Under the pieces are notes generated by a model that made no database searches, was not told where the DNA came from, and saw only the letters and a program-made list of their open reading frames with translations. From contig CANOHR010000055.1 in NCBI GenBank assembly GCA_947565875.1, positions 1 to 6,937 of the forward strand: a DNA stretch of 6,937 nucleotides, given 5' to 3'. Of this stretch, positions 1 through 6,622 are shown in pieces. This stretch comes from an uncultured Pseudoflavonifractor sp. (GTDB lineage Bacteria > Bacillota > Clostridia > Oscillospirales > Oscillospiraceae). A program made the position numbers and the translations under genes. Each line of letters begins with the position of its first letter. The first letter of the stretch is position 1.

Positions 1-83
1 ACCTTTTTCATGTAGGCGGCGTCCTCGGAGGCTACCAGCGTATACTCCTGGTCGTCGATGGTGACGGTCACCTTGTTCTGCAT
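1..83 (-). CDS. zapA: Cell division protein ZapA, N-terminal fragment (runs off left edge)
   Basis: ZapA is a small cytoplasmic protein that binds FtsZ filaments and helps bundle them into the division ring. Only the first 27 codons are present; the rest lies beyond the left edge. The visible peptide starts MQNKVTVTIDDQEYTL and continues VASEDAAYMKK, which matches the usual ZapA opening: a basic residue, a beta strand, the 'I-x-x-x-EYTL' turn, then the start of the first helix with a conserved Tyr. The ATG at 81-83 is supported by a strong AAGGAGGGG ribosome binding site (minus strand, bases 90-98) with a 6-base spacer. A clear promoter lies just upstream, so the gene is probably transcribed independently of the XRE gene behind it. 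The call rests on a short N-terminal match, so it is likely but not certain. Confidence 0.8.
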   Translation of the reverse strand, partial: MQNKVTVTIDDQEYTLVASEDAAYMKK

Positions 84-114
84 GACATACCCCTCCTTAT
101 TTTATCTCCACTGT

Positions 115-143
115 ATTATAGCATAGAAGGAACTGTTTGAAAA
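115..143 (-). promoter_or_regulatory. Sigma-A promoter of zapA with extended -10
   Basis: Read on the minus strand, bases 138-143 give a -35 of TTTTCA (4 of 6 consensus). A 17-base spacer follows, then a perfect -10, TATAAT, at 115-120. The bases before the -10 are TGC, giving an extended -10 (TGnTATAAT). Transcription should start near base 108, giving a leader of about 25 bases that contains the zapA ribosome binding site. The stretch upstream of the -35 is A/T-rich and could act as an UP element. Confidence 0.75.
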
Positions 144-144
144 A

Positions 145-164
145 CAAAAATTCGTGAATTTTTG
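145..164. repeat. 20-base palindrome abutting the zapA promoter
   Basis: CAAAAATTCGTGAATTTTTG has two perfect 9-base arms around a central GT. It begins one base beyond the -35 of the zapA promoter. The centre is too short for a good RNA hairpin loop, so a protein-binding DNA site or an A/T-rich UP-like element is more plausible than a terminator. The function is inferred from position only. Confidence 0.55.
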
Positions 165-174
165 CGCTTTTTAG

Positions 175-215
175 AAAAAAGTCTTTTTCCGTTCCCCTAT
201 GGGGCCATCGGAAAA
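175..215 (-). terminator. Probable intrinsic terminator of the XRE regulator gene
   Basis: On the minus strand, three bases past the XRE stop codon, TTTTCCG (209-215) pairs with CGGAAAA (185-191). Nested inside, CCCC (201-204) pairs with GGGG (194-197) across an ATA loop; unpaired bases form an internal bulge. A run of six T residues (175-180 on this strand) starts four bases after the stem. The bulge and the gap make it imperfect, but the position directly after a stop codon and before the next promoter supports it. Confidence 0.6.
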
Positions 216-218
216 CCT

Positions 219-566
219 TTACCGGGGCAGCTCCTTTCCCAGGGCAAAGGCCTCCAGAACCTTGTGTAAAATGGTGTTGGCGATTTCATACTCCTTTGGC
301 CCCAGCCGGTCCAACTTGTCCATCAACTCTGTCCCCCTGTGTTTTGGAGTCTCTCCGAAGAGAAGGGCGTCCCCCGAGACGGACAGGACCGTACAGACCC
401 GGCGCAGGGCGGACAGGGAGATGCCCACTGTTCCTCGCTCTACGGCGGAGAGGCTTTTGGGGCCCATACCGATGAGCTCGGAGAACCGCTCCTGGGTATA
501 GCCGGCCCGTTCCCTCTCCCGCTTGATGTTGGCGCCCACGGTCTGGTTGATATTCTTTTTATCCAT
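219..566 (-). CDS. XRE-family helix-turn-helix transcriptional regulator (115 aa)
   Basis: A small cytoplasmic DNA-binding protein of the Cro/CI (XRE, HTH_3) type. Residues about 10-67 form the five-helix domain. 'VGANIKRERERAGYTQERFSELIGM' is covered by helices 1 to 2 with the typical Arg-rich first helix and TQE; 'GPKSLSAVERG' is the recognition helix with the family's x-x-x-x-ER-G ending; 'ISLSALRRVCTVLSVSGDALLFG' completes helices 4 and 5. Residues about 76-108 look like a helical tail suited to dimerisation. I chose the ATG at 564-566 because AAAGGTGG (minus strand, 577-584) lies 10 bases upstream. A longer in-frame version starting at 665 would run through the promoter of the divergent gene and has no good ribosome site. 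The gene sits divergently from the surface protein gene and is probably its local regulator, an autoregulator, or both; the ligand and target are unknown. Confidence 0.88.
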   Translation of the reverse strand: MDKKNINQTVGANIKRERERAGYTQERFSELIGMGPKSLSAVERGTVGISLSALRRVCTVLSVSGDALLFGETPKHRGTELMDKLDRLGPKEYEIANTILHKVLEAFALGKELPR

Positions 567-592
567 CGTGTCAATACCACCTTTCAGCATTA

Positions 593-621
593 GTTTATGG
601 AATGCCAGTATTGACATAAAC
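593..621. promoter_or_regulatory. Candidate operator: 7-base inverted repeat over the -35
   Basis: GTTTATG (593-599) and CATAAAC (615-621) are exact inverted repeats with arm centres 22 bases apart, about two helical turns. The right arm overlaps the -35 hexamer of the rightward promoter. A dimeric HTH protein bound here would block RNA polymerase. The neighbouring XRE regulator is the natural candidate, but a 7-base inverted repeat in an A/T-rich region can occur by chance, so binding is inference. Confidence 0.4.
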
Positions 622-640
622 CTTTTAATAGCGTTATAAT
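611..640 (+). promoter_or_regulatory. Consensus sigma-A promoter of the SLH surface protein gene
   Basis: The -35 is a perfect TTGACA (611-616), followed by an 18-base spacer and a perfect TATAAT (635-640). Transcription should start near base 647, giving a leader of about 99 bases before the ATG at 746. With both hexamers matching consensus, the basal promoter should be strong, which suggests that any control acts through a repressor rather than an activator. Confidence 0.85.
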
Positions 641-643
641 TGG

Positions 644-654
644 TAATGCCATTA
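644..654. promoter_or_regulatory. Short palindrome at the predicted transcription start
   Basis: TAATGCCATTA has two perfect 5-base arms around one central base and lies where transcription of the surface protein gene should begin. The core AATGCCA also occurs at 601-607, so the same heptamer sits on both sides of the promoter, 44 bases apart. This fits a second operator half for a repressor that loops or covers the promoter, but the element is short. Confidence 0.3.
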
Positions 655-745
655 AGGCGAATCAAAGCAGATCCCGCCCGCCTTTTTTATAGGAAGGAAG
701 AGCGGTTTTGAATATAAGTTTTTCCATAAGAAAAGGAGGAAACAC

Positions 746-3700
746 ATGAAAAAACGCATTTTTGCATGGCTTTTATCCCTGACTATGGTGTTGGGCCTGC
801 TCCCCGCCGGGACATTTGCCGCAGAGGAACTTCCCTTCCGGGATCTGGAGCCCAATGCCTGGTACACTGAGGCGGTCCGCTACGCCCACGAGACCGGCAT
901 GATGAAGGGGACCGGAGAGGGACTCTTTTCCCCCAACGCCACCACCACCCGCGCTACGGTGGTCACCCTTCTCCACCGTCTGGAGAAGACTCCCGAGGCC
1001 AAAGCAGCGGCCTTCTCCGATGTGGCAGAAGGCTCCTGGTACGCCAAAGCGGTAGCCTGGGCCAGCGCCAACGGCATTGTAAACGGTATGGGGGATGGCG
1101 CCTTCCACCCGGATGACGTGATCACACGGGAACAGTTTGCCACCATTTTGTACCGTTACGCCAAATTTAAAGGGGTGGACGTGTCCAAGACAACTGCCCT
1201 TACCCAGTTTACCGACGCCGACAAAGTAAGCCCCTTTGCCAAAGAGGCCATGGCCTGGGCTGTAGAGGTGGGGCTCATTTCCGGCCTTGGAAACGGCCTG
1301 TTGGATCCCCTGGGAGGCGCTACCCGGGCCCAGGCGGCCGCTATCCTGATGCGCTATGAAACCAAGGTGGCTCCGGCCCCCGCCCCCACCGCCACGCCTA
1401 CGCCCACTCCCACCCCCAAACCCACAAAGAAACCTGGCAGCAGCGGTGGCGGAGGAGGAAGCAGCGGCGGCAGCGATCCGGAGCCCGCCAAGACCGCCCT
1501 GTCCTCCGTATCCATTACCAGGGACGGCGCAGCGGTGACCGGGACCGTAGACATCGGCGATACGCTTTCTCTTGCTGTGGAGCCGGAGGCCGCCACTTAT
1601 GACACGGAGTGGACGGTGACTAATTATACCTATACCAACGCCCAGGATACCAAGATGGTCATTACCGCCGAAACTTACGCAGAGTATAAGGAAAAGACTT
1701 ACACCACCCAGGATGGGGAGAGCGCGGCCTATACCGTCAGTGAGGATACCCGCATTGTGGGGACCGGTTCCGCTTATACGGTAAGCGTAGCCGACGCCAG
1801 CGGCAAGATCGCCGCCAAGGTTGCCGGAAAGGGCGACTATACCGGGACAAAGTCCGCCACGGTAAACGTAACGGCCACCCGTGCCTTTATCGCCGCCGGT
1901 GAGACGGTAGCCCGTGTTTCCGTAGCGGAGGACGCCGCTTATAAGGATGAGGACGGAAACGCACTGGAGGTAGGCGCCAACAGTGTTCTGAGCCTGACCA
2001 TCGAAAAGAAGAGCGAGACTATAACGGAAAGTCAGATGGGCCTGGGAAACAACGCCGAAACCAAAAAGGACAGCCTTCTCCGGGTCATTGAGAAGTCCGC
2101 CGGAGCCCAGGAAGGTTCTTTGAATACGGATACCGACCTGTCCGACGCCTCCTACGCCAATGTGGCGGTGGAATTGAAGCTGGACGGGGAGCCCGTCCAC
2201 CCTGTGGGTCAGACGGTGGTCCTTCTCTCCGCCCAGGAACTGGGGATCACCGAGGCGGGTGTGGACCTGAACGACTATGTGTTCTTTGCCCAGCATACCA
2301 ATGTGGACGGAGAGACCGAACTGGATCCCGGCAAGGTAGTCAACGTGGAGGGGAAGCAGTATGTCCAGTTTACCCTCAACGGCCTGAGCCGGGTGTGGAT
2401 CGGCAACGTGCCCCCCCGCACCGTCACCTTTGACGCCGCCGGCGGCGCTCCCACCCCCGCCGCCCAGAAGGTGAAGTTCGGCGGCTACGCCAGGTATGTG
2501 GAGCCCCCGGTCCGTTCCGGCTATCTCTTTGCCGGCTGGGATCACGACATGAAGACCCAGAACGTGCTGACCGACCTGACCGTCACCGCCCTGTGGGTGG
2601 AGGGCCAGACCGCCGCTGACGGCCAGCTTACCGGGGCCTTCGCTCCCGCGGCCCCCGAAGCCGACAGCTATACCGAAACCAAGAAGGACGGCAAATTGAT
2701 CCTTACCTTTGCCAAAAAGGAGGGCTATGCCGCAAACCTGAGCTACACTCTGACCATCGCCGCCCCTGCGGGCGCCGTGAAGTTCGCCGCCGCCTCCACG
2801 GCGGAGGGAGCCCTGGCCGCCACGGAGTATAAGGCCATTGCCGGAAATGAGGCGGACCTTGCCATCACAAAACCGGTCACCGATGGGGAGGGTAAACCCC
2901 TGGATTCCTCCACCAGCCTTTACATCAAGTGGGCGGACGCCGACGGCAAGCCCCTCCTGCTCCAGTCCATGACCCTTGCAGTAGGCAACGCCGAGAACTA
3001 CGACACCCAGACCCGGAAGGAGACCATGGACGTGGACCGGGGCCTGGGACGGGTCAGCGCCTATCTCACCGGCGGAAAGGCCACCGTTACGGTGGATGGA
3101 GCGGAGACCACCAAGGACCTTCCCGACTTTGAGGGGACCGTCAACGCCTATCCCCAGCGACGCGCCGCAGACGGGAAAACAGAGCTCTATCTGGATGTGT
3201 ACCTCAGCTTTTATGAGAACTTTTATAACCTGCCTGAGCTTTCCGATGTCCAAGTAGATGACCGGAACTATTCCGGGATCAAGCTGGTCCTTGCCCCCTT
3301 TGAGGGAGAGAGCTTTTCTACCGTCCCCACTGTTACCGCCACCTACCGGAACGCCGACGGAGTGTGGGATTCCCAGCTGGAAACCAACGTGACCCTGGAA
3401 GAGGGGAATGTGGTGATCACCGCTCAAAAGCCCCCGGTGGACCGGTATTCCACCTATGTGGATTATGAGTTGACCCTGGACGGCAAGAGCCAGACCATCA
3501 GTGTCCAATGGAGCAACTACAATACCAGCGGCTCCAAAAACGCGGAGACCTGGGCCAAGGCGCTGGAGCTGCTGGCAGCGGGAGAAAATGTCCGTTACAC
3601 CGGCACAGAAGATATTACGCTGACCCAGCCCCTCACCCTGGTGCCTGGGCAGCGGCTCTATCTTAACAACAACGCCAAGCCGGTCACCATGACCATCGGT

Positions 3701-4573
3701 CAGGGGGGCGTGTTTACCCTGGAGGGAAATGACCGAGAAGGCGCGGACATGAACCTGGGAAGTGGATCCCTGGTGGTAGCTGATGGCGGCATTCTCGCTG
3801 CCAACAGTCAGGGCAGGGATCAAACCGGCTTTCATTACACTCACGTACGGGGAAATAGCGGTAGTACGATCACAGTGGAGAAGGGCGGTCAGATCCAGGT
3901 CCCTGAATACGGCTATCTTCAACTGAGAGCAGAGGGAGGGATCCAACTCCAGGAAGGTAGTTCCACCGCCTCAGCCGGAACGTTGTGGTTCCAGGCGGCA
4001 ACCGAGCTTTCCGGTGCCCTTCAGATCACCTCCGACAGCAGCCGCTGGACCCGTACAGAGTTTGAAAACGGCCTTACTGTTACCTCCACCGGTACGGTGA
4101 CTACCCAGGGAGAGCGGGCCCGGTTCCAGGTCTACGGCGGCCTTACCAACCGGGGCGAGATGAGCCTGGCTTCCGAAAATAATACCTTCAGCGGCGCCTC
4201 GGTAAACGAGGGGACCATTACTGTAAGTGCCGAGGGGATCCTGAGAATGTACAATATGGGTCACTCCATCCAGAACAAGGGACGCCTTCAGGTGGACGGA
4301 CGAGCCTATGTGGGAGCTACCGTGCTGGTAAACACCGGCTCCATCACCGGCGGCGGTATCCTCCGGGTGGGGGAGGATTTTGATTTTGAGGCCAACTATG
4401 ATACCGGCGTGGAATGGGTGGATGAAGGCGTGTCTTACGAAGATGAGACACCCGCCAAATATCCCCGCTACAGATTCGTCAGAGACCCCGCTGCCACGGT
4501 AGAGGCCACCATCTTTATCGGCGAACTCTCCAACCAGGGCCAGGGGACCTGCACCGTAACGGTAGAAAAATGA
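746..4573 (+). CDS. Secreted SLH-anchored multidomain surface protein with C-terminal beta-helix-like region (1275 aa)
   Basis: A large exported protein held on the cell wall by SLH domains, which bind pyruvylated secondary cell-wall polymers. Residues 1-25 are a signal peptide: MKKR, a hydrophobic core, and likely cleavage after TFA. Three SLH domains follow (about 29-84, 86-143, 153-208), each with an F-x-D start and a TR motif (TRAT, TREQ, TRAQ). Residues 208-243 are a Pro/Thr then Gly/Ser linker crossing the wall. Residues about 250-377 look Ig-like, and 557-617 match an InlB B-repeat (Listeria-Bacteroides type; VTFDAAGG ... GYLFAGWD ... TALW). Residues about 930-1260 are rich in short strands with repeated N-x-G turns, as in right-handed beta-helix adhesins or polysaccharide-binding proteins. 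There is no LPxTG or C-terminal membrane anchor. The start has AAGGAGG at 733-739, 6 bases from the ATG. A role in adhesion or binding host glycans is inferred; no catalytic motif was recognised. The only Cys is residue 1269. Confidence 0.93.
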   Translation: MKKRIFAWLLSLTMVLGLLPAGTFAAEELPFRDLEPNAWYTEAVRYAHETGMMKGTGEGLFSPNATTTRATVVTLLHRLEKTPEAKAAAFSDVAEGSWYAKAVAWASANGIVNGMGDGAFHPDDVITREQFATILYRYAKFKGVDVSKTTALTQFTDADKVSPFAKEAMAWAVEVGLISGLGNGLLDPLGGATRAQAAAILMRYETKVAPAPAPTATPTPTPTPKPTKKPGSSGGGGGSSGGSDPEPAKTALSSVSITRDGAAVTGTVDIGDTLSLAVEPEAATYDTEWTVTNYTYTNAQDTKMVITAETYAEYKEKTYTTQDGESAAYTVSEDTRIVGTGSAYTVSVADASGKIAAKVAGKGDYTGTKSATVNVTATRAFIAAGETVARVSVAEDAAYKDEDGNALEVGANSVLSLTIEKKSETITESQMGLGNNAETKKDSLLRVIEKSAGAQEGSLNTDTDLSDASYANVAVELKLDGEPVHPVGQTVVLLSAQELGITEAGVDLNDYVFFAQHTNVDGETELDPGKVVNVEGKQYVQFTLNGLSRVWIGNVPPRTVTFDAAGGAPTPAAQKVKFGGYARYVEPPVRSGYLFAGWDHDMKTQNVLTDLTVTALWVEGQTAADGQLTGAFAPAAPEADSYTETKKDGKLILTFAKKEGYAANLSYTLTIAAPAGAVKFAAASTAEGALAATEYKAIAGNEADLAITKPVTDGEGKPLDSSTSLYIKWADADGKPLLLQSMTLAVGNAENYDTQTRKETMDVDRGLGRVSAYLTGGKATVTVDGAETTKDLPDFEGTVNAYPQRRAADGKTELYLDVYLSFYENFYNLPELSDVQVDDRNYSGIKLVLAPFEGESFSTVPTVTATYRNADGVWDSQLETNVTLEEGNVVITAQKPPVDRYSTYVDYELTLDGKSQTISVQWSNYNTSGSKNAETWAKALELLAAGENVRYTGTEDITLTQPLTLVPGQRLYLNNNAKPVTMTIGQGGVFTLEGNDREGADMNLGSGSLVVADGGILAANSQGRDQTGFHYTHVRGNSGSTITVEKGGQIQVPEYGYLQLRAEGGIQLQEGSSTASAGTLWFQAATELSGALQITSDSSRWTRTEFENGLTVTSTGTVTTQGERARFQVYGGLTNRGEMSLASENNTFSGASVNEGTITVSAEGILRMYNMGHSIQNKGRLQVDGRAYVGATVLVNTGSITGGGILRVGEDFDFEANYDTGVEWVDEGVSYEDETPAKYPRYRFVRDPAATVEATIFIGELSNQGQGTCTVTVEK
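1367..1474 (+). repeat. Low-complexity Pro/Thr and Gly/Ser linker coding segment
   Basis: This part of the surface protein gene is a C-rich run of CCN/ACN codons (alternating Ala-Pro and Thr-Pro, ending KPTKKP) followed by GGC/AGC codons (Gly/Ser). It separates the SLH anchor from the exposed domains. The near-repetitive codons make it a likely spot for length variation between strains. Confidence 0.75.
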
Positions 4574-4599
4574 TCCAACCCTAAAACAAAAATGGTGTC

Positions 4600-4639
4600 A
4601 AAAAAATAGGAGGGGCCGCGCTTTTCGCGCGGCCCCTCC
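4600..4639 (-). terminator. Intrinsic terminator of metG between convergent genes
   Basis: A perfect 13-base stem, GGAGGGGCCGCGC (4609-4621) with GCGCGGCCCCTCC (4627-4639), closes a 5-base loop. On the minus strand it is followed by TATTTTTTT (4608-4600), so it works for metG, starting 15 bases after the TAA. On the plus strand no T-run follows (GGCTTATTC), so for the surface protein gene it is at best a weak or roadblock-type terminator. No other terminator is visible for that gene. Confidence 0.92.
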
Positions 4640-4654
4640 GGCTTATTCACATAC

Positions 4655-6622
4655 TTAGCACAGCTTGGCCCCCGCCGGGATGGCGTCATCCACCATGATA
4701 AGGTGAAGCTTTTCCTCCCCCTTTTCAGTGTGGACGGCGGAGAGAAGCATCCCCTGGCTCTCCTGGCCCATCATCTTCCGGGGAGGCAGGTTGACGATGG
4801 CCACCAGGGTCTTGCCCACCAACTCCTCCGGCTCGTAGAATTTGTGGATGCCGGACAGGATCTGCCGGTCGGCGCCGGTGCCGTCATCCAGGGTGAATTT
4901 CAGCAGCTTGTCGCTCTTTTTCACCGCCTCGCAGGCCTTCACCTTCACCGCCCGGAAATCACTTTTACAGAAGGTATCAAAGTCTACGCTCTCAGCGGCA
5001 AAAGGCTCCAGTTCGACGGCGGGGAGGGTGGCCTTTTTTGCCTCCAGGGCGATAGCCTCCAGTTCGGCAAGTTCCTTTTCCGTATCGATCCGGGGAAACA
5101 AATTCTCTCCCCGCTTTACCGCCGCCGCGGCGGGCAGGGCACCCCAGCTTCCGGCGCTCTCCCAGGTCTGGAGGGAGACCCCGGCGCCCAATTGGGCAAA
5201 GATCTTTTCACAGCTTTCCGGCATAAAGGGCAGGAGGAGAACAGCGCACAGGCGAATGGTCTCCAGAAGGTTATAGAGGACCCTGGCAAGCCGGGGACCA
5301 TTGGCCTCCATATCCTTGGCAAGAGCCCAGGGGGCGTTTTCGTCAATATATTTGTTGGCTCGCTGGATGACTTTGAAGATCTCCTCCAAAGCGTTCTGGA
5401 ACTGGTAGTTTTCCATCTGCTCCTGATACCGGTTCCGTAGGGAGGCGGCCATGTCGACGAGGGGCTTGTCCAGAGCGTCGTCGGCCCTCTGTTCAGCGGG
5501 AAGAGCATCGCCAAAATACTTTTCCGCCATAGAGACGGTACGGCTCACCAGATTCCCAAGATCATTGGCAAGATCGGTATTGATGGTCTGGATCAACAAC
5601 TCGTTGGAGAAGTTTCCGTCAGAGCCAAAGGGGAAGGAGCGCAGCAGGAAGAACCGCAGAGCGTCCACCCCGAACCGCTGGGCCAGCAGATAGGGATCTA
5701 CCACATTGCCCTTGCTCTTGGACATTTTGCCTCCGTCCAGCAGCAGCCAGCCGTGACCGTATACCTTTTTGGGAAGGGGAAGGTCCAGACTCATGAGCAT
5801 GGCGGGCCAGATGATGGAGTGGAACCGGACGATCTCCTTACCCACAAAATGAACGTCGGCAGGCCAGAATTTCTCCAGGTCGCAGTGTTCCTCGTTCATA
5901 AAGCCCAGGGCGGTCATGTAGTTGAAAAGGGCGTCGATCCATACATAGACCACATGGCCCGGATCAAAATCCACCGGGACTCCCCAGGTAAAGCTGGTCC
6001 GGGAGACACACAGGTCCTCCAGTCCAGGCTTAATGAAGTTGTTTACCATCTCGTGGACCCGGCTGCGGGGCTCCAGAAAGTCGGTGTTTTCCAAAAGGTC
6101 CCGGATCCGGTCGGCATACTTGGACAGACGGAAGAAGTAGGCCTCCTCCTCCGCGTCCTGCACATCCCGACCGCAGTCGGGGCATTTGCCGTCCACCAGC
6201 TGGCTCTCCGTCCAAAAGCTTTCGCAGGGCTTGCAGTATTTGCCCACATATTTCCCCTTGTAAATATCGCCCTTATCGTACATGGCTTTAAAGATCTTCT
6301 GAATGGAGGAAACATGATAGCCGTCGGTGGTGCGGATGAACCGGTCGTTGGAAATATTCATCAGCTTCCACAGGTCCAGAACGCCCTTCTCCCCCTCCAC
6401 GATCCGGTCCACATACTCCTGGGGGGTGACGCCCGCCTCTTTGGCCTTGTCCTCGATTTTCTGTCCATGCTCGTCAGTGCCGGTGAGGAACATAACGTCA
6501 TAGCCCCGGAGCCGCTTATACCGGGCCATGGCGTCGGTGGCTACGGTACAATAGGTGTGCCCGATATGGAGCTTATCGGAAGGGTAATAGATAGGGGTCG
6601 TAATATAAAATTTTTCAGGCAT
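4655..6622 (-). CDS. metG: Methionine--tRNA ligase with C-terminal tRNA-binding domain (655 aa)
   Basis: Cytoplasmic class I aminoacyl-tRNA synthetase that charges initiator and elongator tRNA-Met with methionine using ATP. The Rossmann domain begins FYITTPIYYPSDKLHIGH with the HIGH motif at residues 19-22; the KMSKS loop is at 299-303 in GGKMSKSKGN. The inserted zinc knuckle has CKPC (130-133) and CPDC (147-150), a two-pair cysteine arrangement. An anticodon-binding helical domain covers about 340-500. Residues about 545-655 form an EMAP/Trbp111-like OB fold (DFRAVKVKACEAVKKSDKLL ... GIHKFYEPEELVGK) that improves tRNA binding and dimerisation. Length is normal for Gram-positive MetG. The ATG at 6620-6622 has GGAGG 9 bases upstream and overlaps the 3' end of the small membrane protein gene by 8 bases, so the two are probably co-transcribed and may be translationally coupled. 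The gene ends at a strong terminator. Confidence 0.98.
   Translation of the reverse strand: MPEKFYITTPIYYPSDKLHIGHTYCTVATDAMARYKRLRGYDVMFLTGTDEHGQKIEDKAKEAGVTPQEYVDRIVEGEKGVLDLWKLMNISNDRFIRTTDGYHVSSIQKIFKAMYDKGDIYKGKYVGKYCKPCESFWTESQLVDGKCPDCGRDVQDAEEEAYFFRLSKYADRIRDLLENTDFLEPRSRVHEMVNNFIKPGLEDLCVSRTSFTWGVPVDFDPGHVVYVWIDALFNYMTALGFMNEEHCDLEKFWPADVHFVGKEIVRFHSIIWPAMLMSLDLPLPKKVYGHGWLLLDGGKMSKSKGNVVDPYLLAQRFGVDALRFFLLRSFPFGSDGNFSNELLIQTINTDLANDLGNLVSRTVSMAEKYFGDALPAEQRADDALDKPLVDMAASLRNRYQEQMENYQFQNALEEIFKVIQRANKYIDENAPWALAKDMEANGPRLARVLYNLLETIRLCAVLLLPFMPESCEKIFAQLGAGVSLQTWESAGSWGALPAAAAVKRGENLFPRIDTEKELAELEAIALEAKKATLPAVELEPFAAESVDFDTFCKSDFRAVKVKACEAVKKSDKLLKFTLDDGTGADRQILSGIHKFYEPEELVGKTLVAIVNLPPRKMMGQESQGMLLSAVHTEKGEEKLHLIMVDDAIPAGAKLC

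Noticed and set aside
199..593. Plus-strand open frames antisense to the XRE regulator
   Set aside because: They are shadows of a clear HTH gene; their peptides are low in hydrophobic order and lack a ribosome site.
567..665. 33-residue N-terminal extension of the XRE regulator (start at 665 or at 590)
   Set aside because: The extension crosses the consensus promoter and operator of the divergent gene, and no ribosome binding site precedes those starts, whereas AAAGGTGG precedes the ATG at 564-566.
652..867. 71-codon minus-strand open frame over the signal peptide region
   Set aside because: It overlaps the leader and signal peptide of the surface protein gene, has no visible promoter or ribosome site, and resembles no protein family.
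1367..1474. C-rich and G-rich repeats as a CRISPR or other tandem-repeat element
   Set aside because: They are in frame, encode a typical Pro/Thr then Gly/Ser wall-spanning linker, and have no repeat-spacer periodicity.
773..3946. A 1057-codon open frame antisense to the surface protein gene
   Set aside because: It lies in the register where antisense stops occur only opposite sense TTA, CTA or TCA, codons this genome avoids. The same effect gives long open frames antisense to metG. The sense strand has the ribosome site, promoter, signal peptide and recognisable domains; the antisense peptide has none.
4600..4639. The convergent hairpin as an efficient bidirectional terminator
   Set aside because: The T-run exists only on the minus-strand side. 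On the plus strand the stem is followed by GGCTTATTC, so efficient intrinsic termination of the surface protein transcript is not supported.
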